Source: Darksidea phi (lineage: Eukaryota > Ascomycota > Dothideomycetes > Pleosporales > Lentitheciaceae). From it: a stretch of DNA of 64,000 nt. Position numbers and translations under genes: made by a program. The stretch covers positions 186,001 through 250,000 of the forward strand of contig JASJFT010000010.1 of assembly GCA_030770425.1 (NCBI GenBank). The letters run 5' to 3'. Of the stretch, positions 1-10,072 are shown piece by piece. Numbering within the stretch: position 1 is the stretch's first letter; every line of letters starts with the position of its first letter. The notes beneath the pieces were generated by a model. It was not told where the DNA came from and searched no databases. It saw nothing but the letters and a program-made list of their open reading frames with translations.

Positions 1-467
1 ATTAAGCCACATAGGACATTCAATTGTACATTAGCTACAGCACGGGCCTACAACTTGCCCCTAAAGCTACGAGGGGACGAATCATCGGCTCCTAGGTTTC
101 TCTCTGCCCGCTAGTCCGAACAGGCAAGCATGGTGAACGGCCACCCACGTGATGTTGGCCCGCCCAATCTTCAGTTTCCCGCCCCTCCAGCAGTTGCGAG
201 AGAGTTCTGCCTTAAATGAACATGGATCTGCTCATCTGCTTCCGCGGCGTTACATTTCTCACACTGTCATAGTTCAACCGTGGAGTTGTAAGCGCCTTGG
301 CGCCGCACGGCCGCGCATGCCATCACGGAAACTCCCATTTCGATCCTCCCTGGTGAACATTGAACAGCCATCGATTGATTGCTATCTATAGTTCCAACCG
401 CGTGCGTAGACTGGCCGGGTCATATCAGCGGCTGGTGCCAACCAGTCCGCAGCGCCCGCCACCGGCC
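1..467. other. Upstream spacer of the first gene
   Basis: No gene is supported here. Short open frames occur, but none has a recognisable protein pattern. The stretch probably contains the promoter and 5' leader of the gene starting at 468; I see no clear TATA box or known operator. Confidence 0.5.
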
Positions 468-3098
468 ATGCATTCTTCCGCGCTTCGACAACTTAACCTT
501 CTCGAGCACCTGCTTCACAAAGGGTACGGCTTTCTTTTATCCATACTGCCTCGTGACCTCTTCGAAACCCGCAATGGCAACGTCATCCTCAACCCGAGGC
601 ATTATTCTCGGGACGACAACGACGAAACGCTCGTGTACGGCGTTCTCGCTGACGAGGGCCGTATACTTCAGCTATGCGCAGGAACAACACTCGCAGCAAG
701 TGATTTAATAAAATTCACACCAAACTTCAACGACAATGAAGTCTTACTCAGCACGCTTGATGATCGGCTGGTCGCTTTCAATCGGGTACCGCCGCTCTCG
801 TGGATCGAAGCTTCGCATGACTGGTACGGATCCTTGGCCTGGGGCAAGCACACGTCTGCTTTGATCAGGTACTATATGCTTATATGGGCTTTCAAAGAGG
901 AACATCCCGGCCATGTGCCTGCACCGCATCTTGGCCACCTACGGGAAGCGCTCGACTTGCTAAAACGGACTCGGTACTACGAGGATGCCAGGGTTAGACG
1001 TGAAGATCCCGAATTCTTAGACATCCATACTTCTCAACTAGAGAATCAAGAAATTCGCGCTCTTCAACGTCTACCCCAGGCCGGTCAAGTCCACTCTGCT
1101 CCTCCCGAGAGTCCGGACGGGCAGTTAAGTGGATTTGAGCCTGAAAACTCTCGCACTTCTCCGTCAAAGTCCTTGGATATGGAATCTCGGGATGACCACG
1201 ACATACCATTTAGTGAAAACGCAAGCCGCCGCCGCTCGGATGAAGGGCCAGTCCAAACACTCGTGGAAAGACCTCAAATACGAAAAGACGGAAACACATT
1301 GTTCAGCGATTTTGCAAACGCTTCTATTTCGGGCGAAAGACACGAGGCTACTTCCGTATCAGCCGCAGAGGAGACCCTCCGGGACATGAATAACCGGAAT
1401 CTCGATTTCGAAGGAGGTGTTTCTAATGCCGCGCCAAGTGCAGAACTCGTGTTGAACCGAGCCACGCCCGCAATAGAAGTCGCGAGAGAGCGACGGGAAG
1501 GCCCGCAATCCACGACGCTGGCGGCCGAGTGTGAAAAGCAATATCAGCAGCACGTCCCAGTATCGAGCATAGCCAGCTCTGCTGAACATGTTGATACCGT
1601 GCTAGATGCCGAACCGCCCCTGATTATGGAGTACGAAGGCCAAACCCAAGAGCTTACTTCGACTTCCATTTTGCCGTGCACGACTACTCAACCAAACACA
1701 ACGGCGGGTGCAGTATCCTTGACGTTCCCTCATGTTGCCGAGGGCAACCAGCGAAATTTATGGCCCGTTCCAAGTCACGATGAGTCGAGATCGATCAAGC
1801 ACAGAGATGATCTGCTTGCTAAAAGAATTATTGAGGCATCTCCAGCCGTCGCTTCTGGTGCTCAAAACCAACAACGGAAGCCAGATCTCGAAACTACAAT
1901 TGACCCAGATCTTGCACAGCTTCGGAAAACGGTTGGGCCTGATCTTCTCTCACTTCTCCCTGACTTAAAAACGACCACGTTCAAGAAGCTTCATCACAAG
2001 CAGGAGCGCCCTGACTATCTCTCCGTTCGTATGCTCTTTGGAACAATTAACCAATTTGCGCCACCTCACCTGCACGGCCACAAAGTATGGATCGTATATA
2101 AGATCCAGAAGAAAGATGCTCGCACGGCCCCAAGAATGCAACTAGACGCTCTCAGCAGCAACGATGACGATTTTGTAGAAGAGAGGATGGCATTCAAGAG
2201 TACACTTCCCGTACTGGATTTAGAACCCGCTTTTAACGTAGTCACGGAGGTAGGCATCAAAAGAGAACATCAACTGAAGGCGGTCGCCAAGTATTACTAC
2301 ATTCTAGCAGCCAATGCGAGGCTATACGGGTTCGAACAGCATCTCATGCCGGCCAATGACACTTTTATAGACAACATGCGTACAGTTTGCGAGCGGATAC
2401 GGGACCATGATGCGGCACCGCAACCGCGAAACCGCCGGCGGCTCGCCGAATACAATTCCGCGATGTCCTATGTGTCTGATGTTGACGAAGGAACCGCTAT
2501 GAATCTTGCACGTCTCAGCAGGCGATCAGGTCGACATCGTGAGAGACCATTAAGCCCCGTCATAAATTCGGGCACATCAGATTACGAGTGCCCAATCCCG
2601 CCACGTCGTACACAAAAAATGGCACTCGGCCCCATCATTAAGACGGACACGCCGAGCCATATCAAGAACCACTTCCTTGATCCCGGTGCTGAACCCTGCG
2701 ACTCTGATGGCAACTCCGGTGATGAAATTCCACCCGGCGTACCAGGACACATTCACGACCTTCTTCTGAAACGCTCAGAAGCAAAGAACATGATGCACCT
2801 CCATAAAGTATGGATTAAAGGACATCACAAGATGAAAGGCGAGCATACAAAGAAAGTGCGGAGACTAGAAGGGCTGGTGAAACGCGGCAGGGAGACGTTA
2901 GAAACGACCCAGAATTCTATCAATATAGAGAAACGGCTAGCGTCAAATTATCAGGACAGGATAGAGGTCCGTCAGGGGGCGATATCAAGGTTCAGGAAAA
3001 AGGAGAAGAGCTACGACGATCAGATGAAGCTAGTAGACACGAGGTATGTCAGAATATGGGATGAAGTAAAGAAGCAAAAGGAGAAACACGGGGTGTAG
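468..3098 (+). CDS. Hypothetical protein, 876 aa, C-terminal coiled coil
   Basis: This is one long uninterrupted frame from the first ATG at 468 to a stop at 3098. The frame extends upstream to 360 only through a TTG, so 468 is preferred. I do not recognise the family. Residues about 1-200 look globular (hydrophobic, Trp/Tyr-rich, with a segment rich in Leu and Arg near 150-180). Residues about 200-510 are low-complexity, acidic and Ser/Pro-rich, probably disordered. A second ordered stretch at about 515-690 holds conserved-looking Phe/Tyr/His residues. A basic, heptad-like coiled coil fills about the last 110 residues (repeated Lys/Arg/Glu with Leu/Ile). No signal peptide or membrane span is seen. 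The length and intact frame argue for a real gene; an intron within it cannot be excluded. No function is assigned. Confidence 0.75.
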   Translation: MHSSALRQLNLLEHLLHKGYGFLLSILPRDLFETRNGNVILNPRHYSRDDNDETLVYGVLADEGRILQLCAGTTLAASDLIKFTPNFNDNEVLLSTLDDRLVAFNRVPPLSWIEASHDWYGSLAWGKHTSALIRYYMLIWAFKEEHPGHVPAPHLGHLREALDLLKRTRYYEDARVRREDPEFLDIHTSQLENQEIRALQRLPQAGQVHSAPPESPDGQLSGFEPENSRTSPSKSLDMESRDDHDIPFSENASRRRSDEGPVQTLVERPQIRKDGNTLFSDFANASISGERHEATSVSAAEETLRDMNNRNLDFEGGVSNAAPSAELVLNRATPAIEVARERREGPQSTTLAAECEKQYQQHVPVSSIASSAEHVDTVLDAEPPLIMEYEGQTQELTSTSILPCTTTQPNTTAGAVSLTFPHVAEGNQRNLWPVPSHDESRSIKHRDDLLAKRIIEASPAVASGAQNQQRKPDLETTIDPDLAQLRKTVGPDLLSLLPDLKTTTFKKLHHKQERPDYLSVRMLFGTINQFAPPHLHGHKVWIVYKIQKKDARTAPRMQLDALSSNDDDFVEERMAFKSTLPVLDLEPAFNVVTEVGIKREHQLKAVAKYYYILAANARLYGFEQHLMPANDTFIDNMRTVCERIRDHDAAPQPRNRRRLAEYNSAMSYVSDVDEGTAMNLARLSRRSGRHRERPLSPVINSGTSDYECPIPPRRTQKMALGPIIKTDTPSHIKNHFLDPGAEPCDSDGNSGDEIPPGVPGHIHDLLLKRSEAKNMMHLHKVWIKGHHKMKGEHTKKVRRLEGLVKRGRETLETTQNSINIEKRLASNYQDRIEVRQGAISRFRKKEKSYDDQMKLVDTRYVRIWDEVKKQKEKHGV

Positions 3099-4129
3099 AG
3101 GCAGCAAGAGCGGGATAGCAAGTAAAGATTAGAGTAGCAGCCAGGTTTTTCGTTTGTTTAGTCAGGGATTGAAATATATCGGACAGTCACGGCGATGGCG
3201 GTCGAATACGTTGGAGGGTGTAAGTAAAGTACTGCTATATCGTCTTTGGACGGCCACTAGGAATTCGGTAACTGGATAGTTTCGCCCGCCTGTAATGCCC
3301 ATGTAACAAGTTTAGGGCTCCAAACCCCTCGGACCTATCTTATATTTATGCCAAACGGCACGCGCCACACCCTCTTCCATGAGGCTCGGGCCGTTGCCCT
3401 CGCATTTATGCCGTGACTTGAGCCTCAGACGATGACTGCAACCCCCTTTGGTTGCAACCAACAACCTTCTTGCGTTTTGAGGTATTCCGGACGAAATACC
3501 TCTTTGTATCACCATTTTGGGTTATTCCGCGACTTTGACGCCGCGATGGCCGCTACTGATTCGATGAAAATCCAAACCAATAAGTAACCTTAGATATTTA
3601 GTTACAAAGAATTGTCAGTACAGGGCTCGCTGTACTAATGAGGTCGGAAGGGGTTACAGAACTTTTGCTTCGCTCACGAAGCACAAAGCATTGTACTGAT
3701 AGATGTTAAGGCGTGTAGCGATGTAGGGCAGGAATTCATCGCCTCAAGCAGGGTGAATCGCTATGGAACCGCTCATAGGGGACATTTGCTTAATCTGGCC
3801 TGTAGCTACTATCTTCGATGCAACAACCAGAATGACTCGCAGTTCAAAAGCCACAGGCTAAAGTTGTGGAATAATGCGTGCTTCTATTTACTCAAACTAC
3901 CGGCCGATGCATAGCGGCTTATGGAATATGCATCATATCAAATGTAGAAAACACAAGGTAGCCACTCTATCCGAAGAAATCACGGTCATCGCGTATAGAA
4001 GCATGGTGTTTTCCGTACATATATCAATTCATTGGCCTTCTAGTTACAGGAAACATCCTATGTCTAAACGCCCAAAAACCGAAACCTAAACTCTACATCT
4101 GATCACACACCAACTCAATAAGTGCAACT
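3099..4129. other. Gene-poor spacer with repeat remnant
   Basis: No coding region is supported. Part of the stretch (about 3466-3570) is a copy of dispersed repeat family A, described separately. The remainder holds only short frames without protein-like character. Confidence 0.5.
3466..3570 (+). repeat. Dispersed repeat family A, copy 1
   Basis: About 100 bp here match the reverse complement of 12930-13029 with scattered, mostly transition-type differences. A shorter part (the segment around GTTTGACG..GCCATGGC) recurs near 19843-19890. Copy 2 can be read as a protein tail (around residues EFDDAMAATH), whereas this copy carries a TGA at the same place. I read these as decayed copies of one mobile element or multicopy gene; the element class is unknown. 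Confidence 0.6.
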
Positions 4130-4489
4130 CTACTGCTGCACGCCAATGAGCCTGCTCTCACTGACCACGGCGATCTTGTCGAGATGACCAGCAAGGACAT
4201 CCTTGTGCTCGGCGTACTTCTCCTGGAACTTGCGGGCGACGCTCTCGTTGGCGAAGGTGAGGAAGGCAATGAGGTCGTACTTGAAGTCCTCGCCGTCCTT
4301 GGTGTATGATAGGGGCTTAGAGGGGTCCGATTTAGACTTGCGGACGTAGTAGCGGGTGACCGATTCGGGCTTTGCCTCCTCGCCGAGGGTGGCCTTGAGC
4401 TTGGGGAGATACTGATCGTAGGCGGCTTGGAACTCCTCGGGGGAGAGCTCAGGCTTCTTCTGGACAAAAACGGCGACGGTGATAGACAT
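4130..4489 (-). CDS. EthD-domain protein (dimeric alpha-beta barrel)
   Basis: This is a single-exon 119-residue protein. The start is taken at the ATG at 4489-4487 (MSITVAVFVQKK), because EthD proteins begin almost directly with the first beta strand; the longer frame to 4522 starts at a non-ATG codon. Visible features are an N-terminal strand ITVAVFV, a helix with PEEFQAAYDQYLPKL, a strand around SVTRYYVRKS, and a second half with YDLIAFLTFANESVARKFQEKY. This is the usual ferredoxin-like fold of the EthD/dabb family at typical length. Such proteins are small cytosolic dimers, some acting beside cytochrome P450s or as small-molecule cyclases or decarboxylases. The substrate cannot be told. 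No pathway partner lies next to it; its neighbours are a gene-poor spacer and a RIP-like region. Confidence 0.8.
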   Translation of the reverse strand: MSITVAVFVQKKPELSPEEFQAAYDQYLPKLKATLGEEAKPESVTRYYVRKSKSDPSKPLSYTKDGEDFKYDLIAFLTFANESVARKFQEKYAEHKDVLAGHLDKIAVVSESRLIGVQQ

Positions 4490-6552
4490 GTTGAGTAGTA
4501 GGTGGTTTGGTTTGGTAGACAAGATAGTTGAAATGAGTTGTTTGAAGTGAGAAGTAATAGTGGTTGTGAATGGAGTTGTGGTTGAGTGATGCCCTGAAAG
4601 TGGAAATGCTGGTCCTATTTATCTTCAAGCTTGAATCTCTGGTCCGTGATGGTAATATTATATGGCGAGTAAGCCCGAGCGATTCGAGACATTATGGAGA
4701 AGGATGCGGCATGGTAAGCTTACGCACCGGGTCAGGGATCTGCACGGTTTGGCGACATACTCAAGTTCTCCACCTAGAGGTTCGTGTAACATCGACCTAT
4801 CATCGGGTACCGTTTGGTCGAAAACCTAGAGAAGTGGCCAAGCGGAATGCAGGAATATTCCGAGCTAGCCATAGCTTTTGGTTTCGGCATTATTACGCTA
4901 CCTCGCCCGAGACGGAGGACATCGCCAAGATCCCGATGCATAGTCAGCAGTATTGGGCTACCTCTCAACGGTCTTGCGGTGAGCAATTGGACGACGTTCG
5001 TTGCACAGAGTATATGCGAGAATCTGCGGGGTCTTGGGTCCCATCATCGGCGCGATGCATTCGTGTAGTCATAGAATCTTCGCCGAATGAATGCTAGCGT
5101 ACAAAATCGTGCCATCGTCTGTGCATGTTGTGGCCAACATTCAGCCTTACCGAATCCCCGAGAAACCTTCTAGAAGAATAATAAATATAGCCCACATTGA
5201 TATCCGACGTTTCAACAAGTTCGCCAAAGATAAACGAGGCTTGGGGGAGTGCAGGTGGGGTTAGGTGATGGGATAGCCATCTCACGGCCCATCCCGCGGA
5301 AGGCGCACATGCACGTCAGCTAGCCTTAACCACAAGCAGTTTCATGTGCGGGTGGGCGAACAGAACGCAATCCGTAGCGGCGTGCTTGAATGTTGATGAT
5401 AGTTCTCGTGAGTAGGGCCGAGTATCGGTAGTGCAATAGCGTCCGTCGAGGCTGTGCTCGGTGTTGTAAAGATAGGTCCCGCCTTAGTGTAGGCGGCTAC
5501 AATGGCTTAATTACCGCGCGACGACTCGCCACGTATCAGCGAGCTAAGCGACAAGATAAAAGACGGCCACTATGCGAAGTGCTCTGGAATGGGCGTCAGC
5601 TAATATATTCGCTGTGCGGTGCCCTGCGAAGGTGGGGTACTTTCACCGCTTCCTCAATCAGCGGATAAGCTTGGTCGCGGCTGCGCAAGGATGCCCCTCC
5701 GTCGTCGTCGTCTTCATCACTTCGTCCGCACGAAGAGCTAGCCAGCGTACCTTTAATGAGCGTCTGCTGCAAATGTCATCAGCGTAGGTACCGTGACGTG
5801 CGTTACACCCGACATGAGAAGGCTTATTTTATAAATTAGACTTCCTAACTGAAACGACCTTACCAGCGTTATACTATAGTATAAGAGTAGAGGCCCGATC
5901 GAATCTCGAGGCCCGGTGCTTATGTAAGCGGAGGTCTATAAGACTGGCGTCCGACGAGGGATCGGACGATATACATAGATCGTAACTATAATACTCATTT
6001 TATCCCATCTAGTATTGGATTATAATACTATAGATTGAATATTTAGACGGCTATCCTATTACCTCCCCCATCCCTCCAACTACGGGTCGTTAGCTCCGCC
6101 CTCCTATCTACGATATATCTATACCTTATAATACTAGCTTTATAGAAAAGTTCTCCAATTATCATACAATCAAACTATATAATATTTACCTAAAGGTTTC
6201 GCTGGAGATACTAATAATACCTCATGATATTATAGGTATCTAAACGTCAGGATAGTCAACCAATTTACTTAGAGTATACTACCGCTAACTTCTATAGATT
6301 TTCTTACAGCTCAATCATATCTCGATTTAGTAGTCTTTTGTCTACCAATTCCCTACAACATCAGTCGTTTGTCTATTTGTAGACACCAGGTAGGAAGGCT
6401 TTTAACACCTCCGTCGGTCTACCGTCATCGCTCCACCGAGAAGTTTTCACTAGCATACATGTCTATTTGCCGCCCGACTGCCGGACCGCTTAAAGGCGCG
6501 GTCGCCTCTAGTACTTGATTGCTACCTACATCTGGGGCCTACTCTATGAATA
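4490..6552. other. Long gene-poor stretch, partly TpA-rich
   Basis: About 2 kb without a supportable gene. Roughly 4560-5800 has ordinary base composition with only short shadow frames. From about 5820 the sequence becomes strongly A+T and TpA rich (see separate feature) before the 3' end of the next gene. Confidence 0.55.
5830..6360. repeat. TpA-rich, RIP-like degenerated DNA
   Basis: This block is conspicuously rich in TA dinucleotides (runs such as TATAATACTATAG) and poor in coding potential on both strands, unlike the flanking genes. In ascomycetes this pattern is the classical result of repeat-induced point mutation, in which CpA is turned into TpA in duplicated DNA. I infer an old RIP-inactivated transposon. 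No open frame, terminal repeat or target duplication can be made out. Confidence 0.5.
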
Positions 6553-8821
6553 CTACGACTTCGAGCCTTCATGGTGCTCTTCCAAGGCGATGTCCATCTT
6601 CTCGGCCGCTCTCACAATGCCACTTCCCTTCGCCATCCGCATATCCTCGCCATTAACTCCTCTCACCTCACACGTTGCCCACGCGTCCCATACAGGGAAC
6701 GATCCAATAGACGGCACCTTGATCTTCTCCTTACGGATCCACCACTCCGCCCAAGCCAACGTCACTAAACAGGCCAGGAGAGCAGACCCACATAGTGCAA
6801 TATATGCGATCAACGTAGCTTTTCCCACAACAAGTTGATATCTGCGCACCGCTTGCCAAACTTTCGTATCTGGTGGCGCTCGAGCTTGGAGATCTTCCGC
6901 AAACGCGCTTATTCTCCCCGCTTCTTCTCCAGTGGCCTGTGAGTCTAGACTTGAGGATCGATCCAAGTGCGCAGAAAATGTAGAAGAGAACAGTGAAGGC
7001 TGGCAGTAGTACAGCATGATAGCCAATAAGCACTGAATCGTGTCCTGCGCCCTCGTCGCAACGGCCGGATCCAGCTCGCTCAATCTTAACGTGCTCTTCA
7101 GATGTGCACTAACGATTGCCGGGTACACATAAAGTGTAAACATGCTTGTACTCTCCATATCCCCAAAGGTGTTCAGGATAGATTCCAGGTCATCAAACTT
7201 GCCATATGCAGAACGGTAACCCGCTAGCATTTCCGATGCGGATACGGCAGCCGGTGTGGGATCGGAAGTGTATGTGTGCGAGAGAATGGTGCCATTCGTG
7301 ATGCTGTATGCAACACTGGCGTTGCGGAAGGAAGTTGTGAGCGAAGTCGTCCAGCCAGGTGCCAAAGGCCAAGTGGTATTGGTGATACATTTTGATTGGG
7401 AGGAGACAGCGGTTGGGCAGTGAACGATACCTTCGAGATTGGGTGAGCATCAAATTTAGGCTAGCATGAGGGCAGAGAGTACTCACGGGCTTGTAGAATG
7501 TTCGATCCAGCATTCTTCAGACACAAATGAAAAGCTCCGAAGGGGAACCCATATACCTGACACCCGCCTTCGGCCTCGAAGTTCCACTCTTCATTTATGC
7601 CGGGTCCTTCAAGGAAGTCGAAAACGTACCCCCGCTGGTCCTGTGCAACAACTATGTCGGTCTTCACAATTTTCTTCACCTCCTGAGTCGCGGCGAGTTC
7701 GAGACCACCCGGCATGTAGTAAATACGGCGACAATTTTTCGTATGGTTCTGGCCGGGTATATGATCGCATGGGATTATTCGCTCAGCCGGAGGCGTGATA
7801 TCGACCGAACGGTATGGTTGAGAGAGAAACATAGCCAAGTCGGCCTGTACAACGTAGTCTGCGACAAGGGAAACATTCTGAGCGAGGGTACCATTAAAGA
7901 GAGACATGCCCCAGCCCAGTGTTGCTGGAGTATCTTTAATGAGGTCGAATACTTCTTGCGTGTTGACGTTGCCTGCATTAAGCATCAGTCTCTAGCCGGC
8001 GGATGGAGTATAGGGTAGAGCTTACTCATGATCAAGATGCTCACAATGGGAACCAGGACGAGTGCCACCAGGCGCACCAGTGCCCCCATTTTTGTCGCAA
8101 CTCTACTTCTTCCACAAATTAATGTTAACAGCCCCATCAGACCTGTTCCAGGCTCTAAACTCAAGTACTTGGAAAGTTGTAGGCCATCCGGACGCGAGAT
8201 TAACAGCCACTGCACTTTCTCAAAGGTTGCCGCAATCGTCGCAGTGAGAAACAAACCGGTAAACGACGACAAAACACTGAGAACGAAAATGGTGTTACTA
8301 CTCGAGCTGTACAGGAAACGAATGCGCGATGCCGCGGTTGCGTCCGAGGCATAGACGGAGGTGAGGATCAGAAAGCCAACAGTAAGCAGAGCGCTAGCCC
8401 AGGCTAGCCACGATATTCTAGTCTCAAATTCTTTCGAAAAAGTTGTCCTTTCGTCGGAGAAAGTATTATCATGGCCATTGTTGTTTGCGTCGGAGGAAGT
8501 ATTCTCATGGCCATTGTTAATTGCGTCGGAGGAAGTATTCTTATGACCATTGTTGATTGCGTCGGAGGAAGTATTCTTATGATCATTGTTGTTTGCGTCC
8601 ATCAGAAGAAGGCCTTGTCTTTTGGCCATCGTGCGTCGGCGGTACGAAGCTTCAACTAGGGGGAGAATGAAGGAAGCGAATGTAGCAGCACTAACTAAGA
8701 AATGGGCAATGACGATACTTGTAAATTCCACTGTTTGATCTAGTAAGGCTGAAACAGTGGGTGTACACACATACGCGGCATTTTCCGTAGCCCCGATGGG
8801 GTTCCGTCGCCAGCCTATCAT
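6553..8821 (-). CDS. Large membrane protein with ectodomain; 5' end not resolved
   Basis: Three exons can be joined: 8821-8026, 7972-7487 and 7430-6553. Introns begin GTAAG and GTGAG and end AG, and the joined frame is open for about 719 codons. The N-terminal part has several membrane spans around a cytosolic loop containing a 36-bp tandem repeat. Then comes an extracellular-looking region with Cys and N-glycosylation sequons (e.g. NVSL, NHTK), a C-terminal span (about KATLIAYIALCGSALLACLV) and a charged tail. This resembles the large unnamed fungal membrane-protein families of similar layout. Coding similarity clearly continues upstream of the chosen ATG (a Cys-containing stretch DCRAQGCAISLSDG), but an in-frame stop follows at about 8893 and no starting exon is visible to 9400. 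The 5' end is therefore missing, lies in an unseen exon, or has decayed. Function unknown. Confidence 0.65.
8456..8599 (-). repeat. Four 36-bp in-frame tandem repeats
   Basis: There are four consecutive units of exactly 36 bp, encoding twelve-residue blocks of the form DA(N/I)NN(D/G)H(K/E/D)NT(S/F)S, inside the first cytosolic loop of the membrane protein. Units differ by a few substitutions and copy number changes would keep the frame, so length variation between isolates is likely. Confidence 0.9.
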
Positions 8822-8896
8822 TAGGAACAAGTTCGTTCCATCGCTGAGACTGATTGCGCAGCCTTGGGCTCGACAATCAGCCCTTAGGCGCTTTTA

Positions 8897-9797
8897 CGAC
8901 CCACCTGTAGCCTAGATATAGTGCTGAGTCCTGTTATAGGTCGATATAGGAAAAGTAAATTTTCAGAGTGTGAGGCTGAGTGCTTAAAAGGGAAGTGTGT
9001 AGCACGTTGGGCTGTTTTGTGTTCCGCCTGGTGTGTGGCTGCCTAAAGGCTGAGATATCCTCGGATTTAGATCCAATAAGAGCCGGGAGACGACTGTTGA
9101 TAAAGTTTGCAATTCAATCCGGTAATCTTTGCTTTCAATCAACATACGCGCCTCTATAAATGAGCAATGATCCCAAGCTGACGAACAGATATTTGAAAAC
9201 CGAGTTTTCGCGACAAAAGTTGCTAGAAGTTTGTAAATCTTGGACCTTTCATTAGCTACATCCGTTTGCAAGATAGCCCTATTGTGTACTGCGCAAGGGC
9301 ACGTTATTTGTGTGAGGTGAGGACTGTGCGTGACACTGCAATCATGCGAAACCAACTTCCACCTCACATCGGAATCTTTTGACCTAGATCCCGTTATCAA
9401 TAGACTGACGGGGCGGAACGTAGCTCACACAAGTAGAAAATCCGACCATCCAGCAGTCATACAGCACGAAAATAAAACCCTAGAGCAGCGCAACGCCAGC
9501 TGTAGTCACTGACAGAGATCCCGATGCTACAATGACAAAGGCTCCCCAACGCTCTAGCTACTTCATGGCCTACGTATCTTATCTTCCAGCTGAACGAAGA
9601 GGGACCTCGGTCTTCCTTGAAAATTAATAATAAAGGGCATGCTGTTATATAACAGGCTTGTAATACAGGCATTGGGCTCAACCTAGGATGAGTGCACATA
9701 TTTGGAGTGGTAATGCCAAATTACCTACTTACTTGGGATTACAGTCTGACCCTTCCACGGTAACAGCCTCTCTGGATATCGTACATGTTCAATCAAC
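8897..9797. other. Spacer without recognisable genes
   Basis: I find no supportable coding sequence. A 138-codon frame on the minus strand (8984-9400) has no family-like pattern. A missing first exon of the downstream membrane protein was sought here and not found. Confidence 0.45.
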
Positions 9798-10072
9798 CTA
9801 ACCTTCGATTTCTACCAGCTTCAAAGCACTGCTTCCACCACCAGGTGGTGGGTAATTCGGAATGGTGGTGTCGCCTGGCACGTACATGTTGTCAATTTCC
9901 TGTAGCATCTGCTCAAGCGCACCGATGGCCTGGTTGCCAATATTCCAGTTTACACCTGCCTGGAGTGCCTGTTCAAAGGGCCCGGCGGCCGCCAGGATCA
10001 CGTTGCGCGCCCACGTCCGCGCCCTCTCGCCGACGAGGTCGAAGTAGTCCTGTAACACCGTCTCGCTCACCA
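9798..10072 (-). pseudogene. 3' fragment of a gene, truncated at the LysM remnant
   Basis: A minus-strand frame of about 91 codons ends at 9798. It reads like a genuine protein C-terminus: regular helices (SETVLQDYFDLVGERARTW, GPFEQALQAGVNWNIG, QAIGALEQMLQEIDNM) followed by a Pro/Gly tail (TTIPNYPPPGGGSSA). It has no ATG start; the frame begins at a TTG and upstream becomes antisense to the LysM pseudogene. Fungal LysM effector genes often sit beside GH18 chitinase genes, and the tail could come from such a chitinase, but I cannot confirm the family from sequence alone. I treat it as a truncated remnant. Confidence 0.35.

Noticed and set aside
8984..9400. 138-codon minus-strand frame as missing first exon of the membrane protein
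   Set aside because: No hydrophobic or family-like segment, no donor that joins to the known frame, and its ending precedes an in-frame stop.
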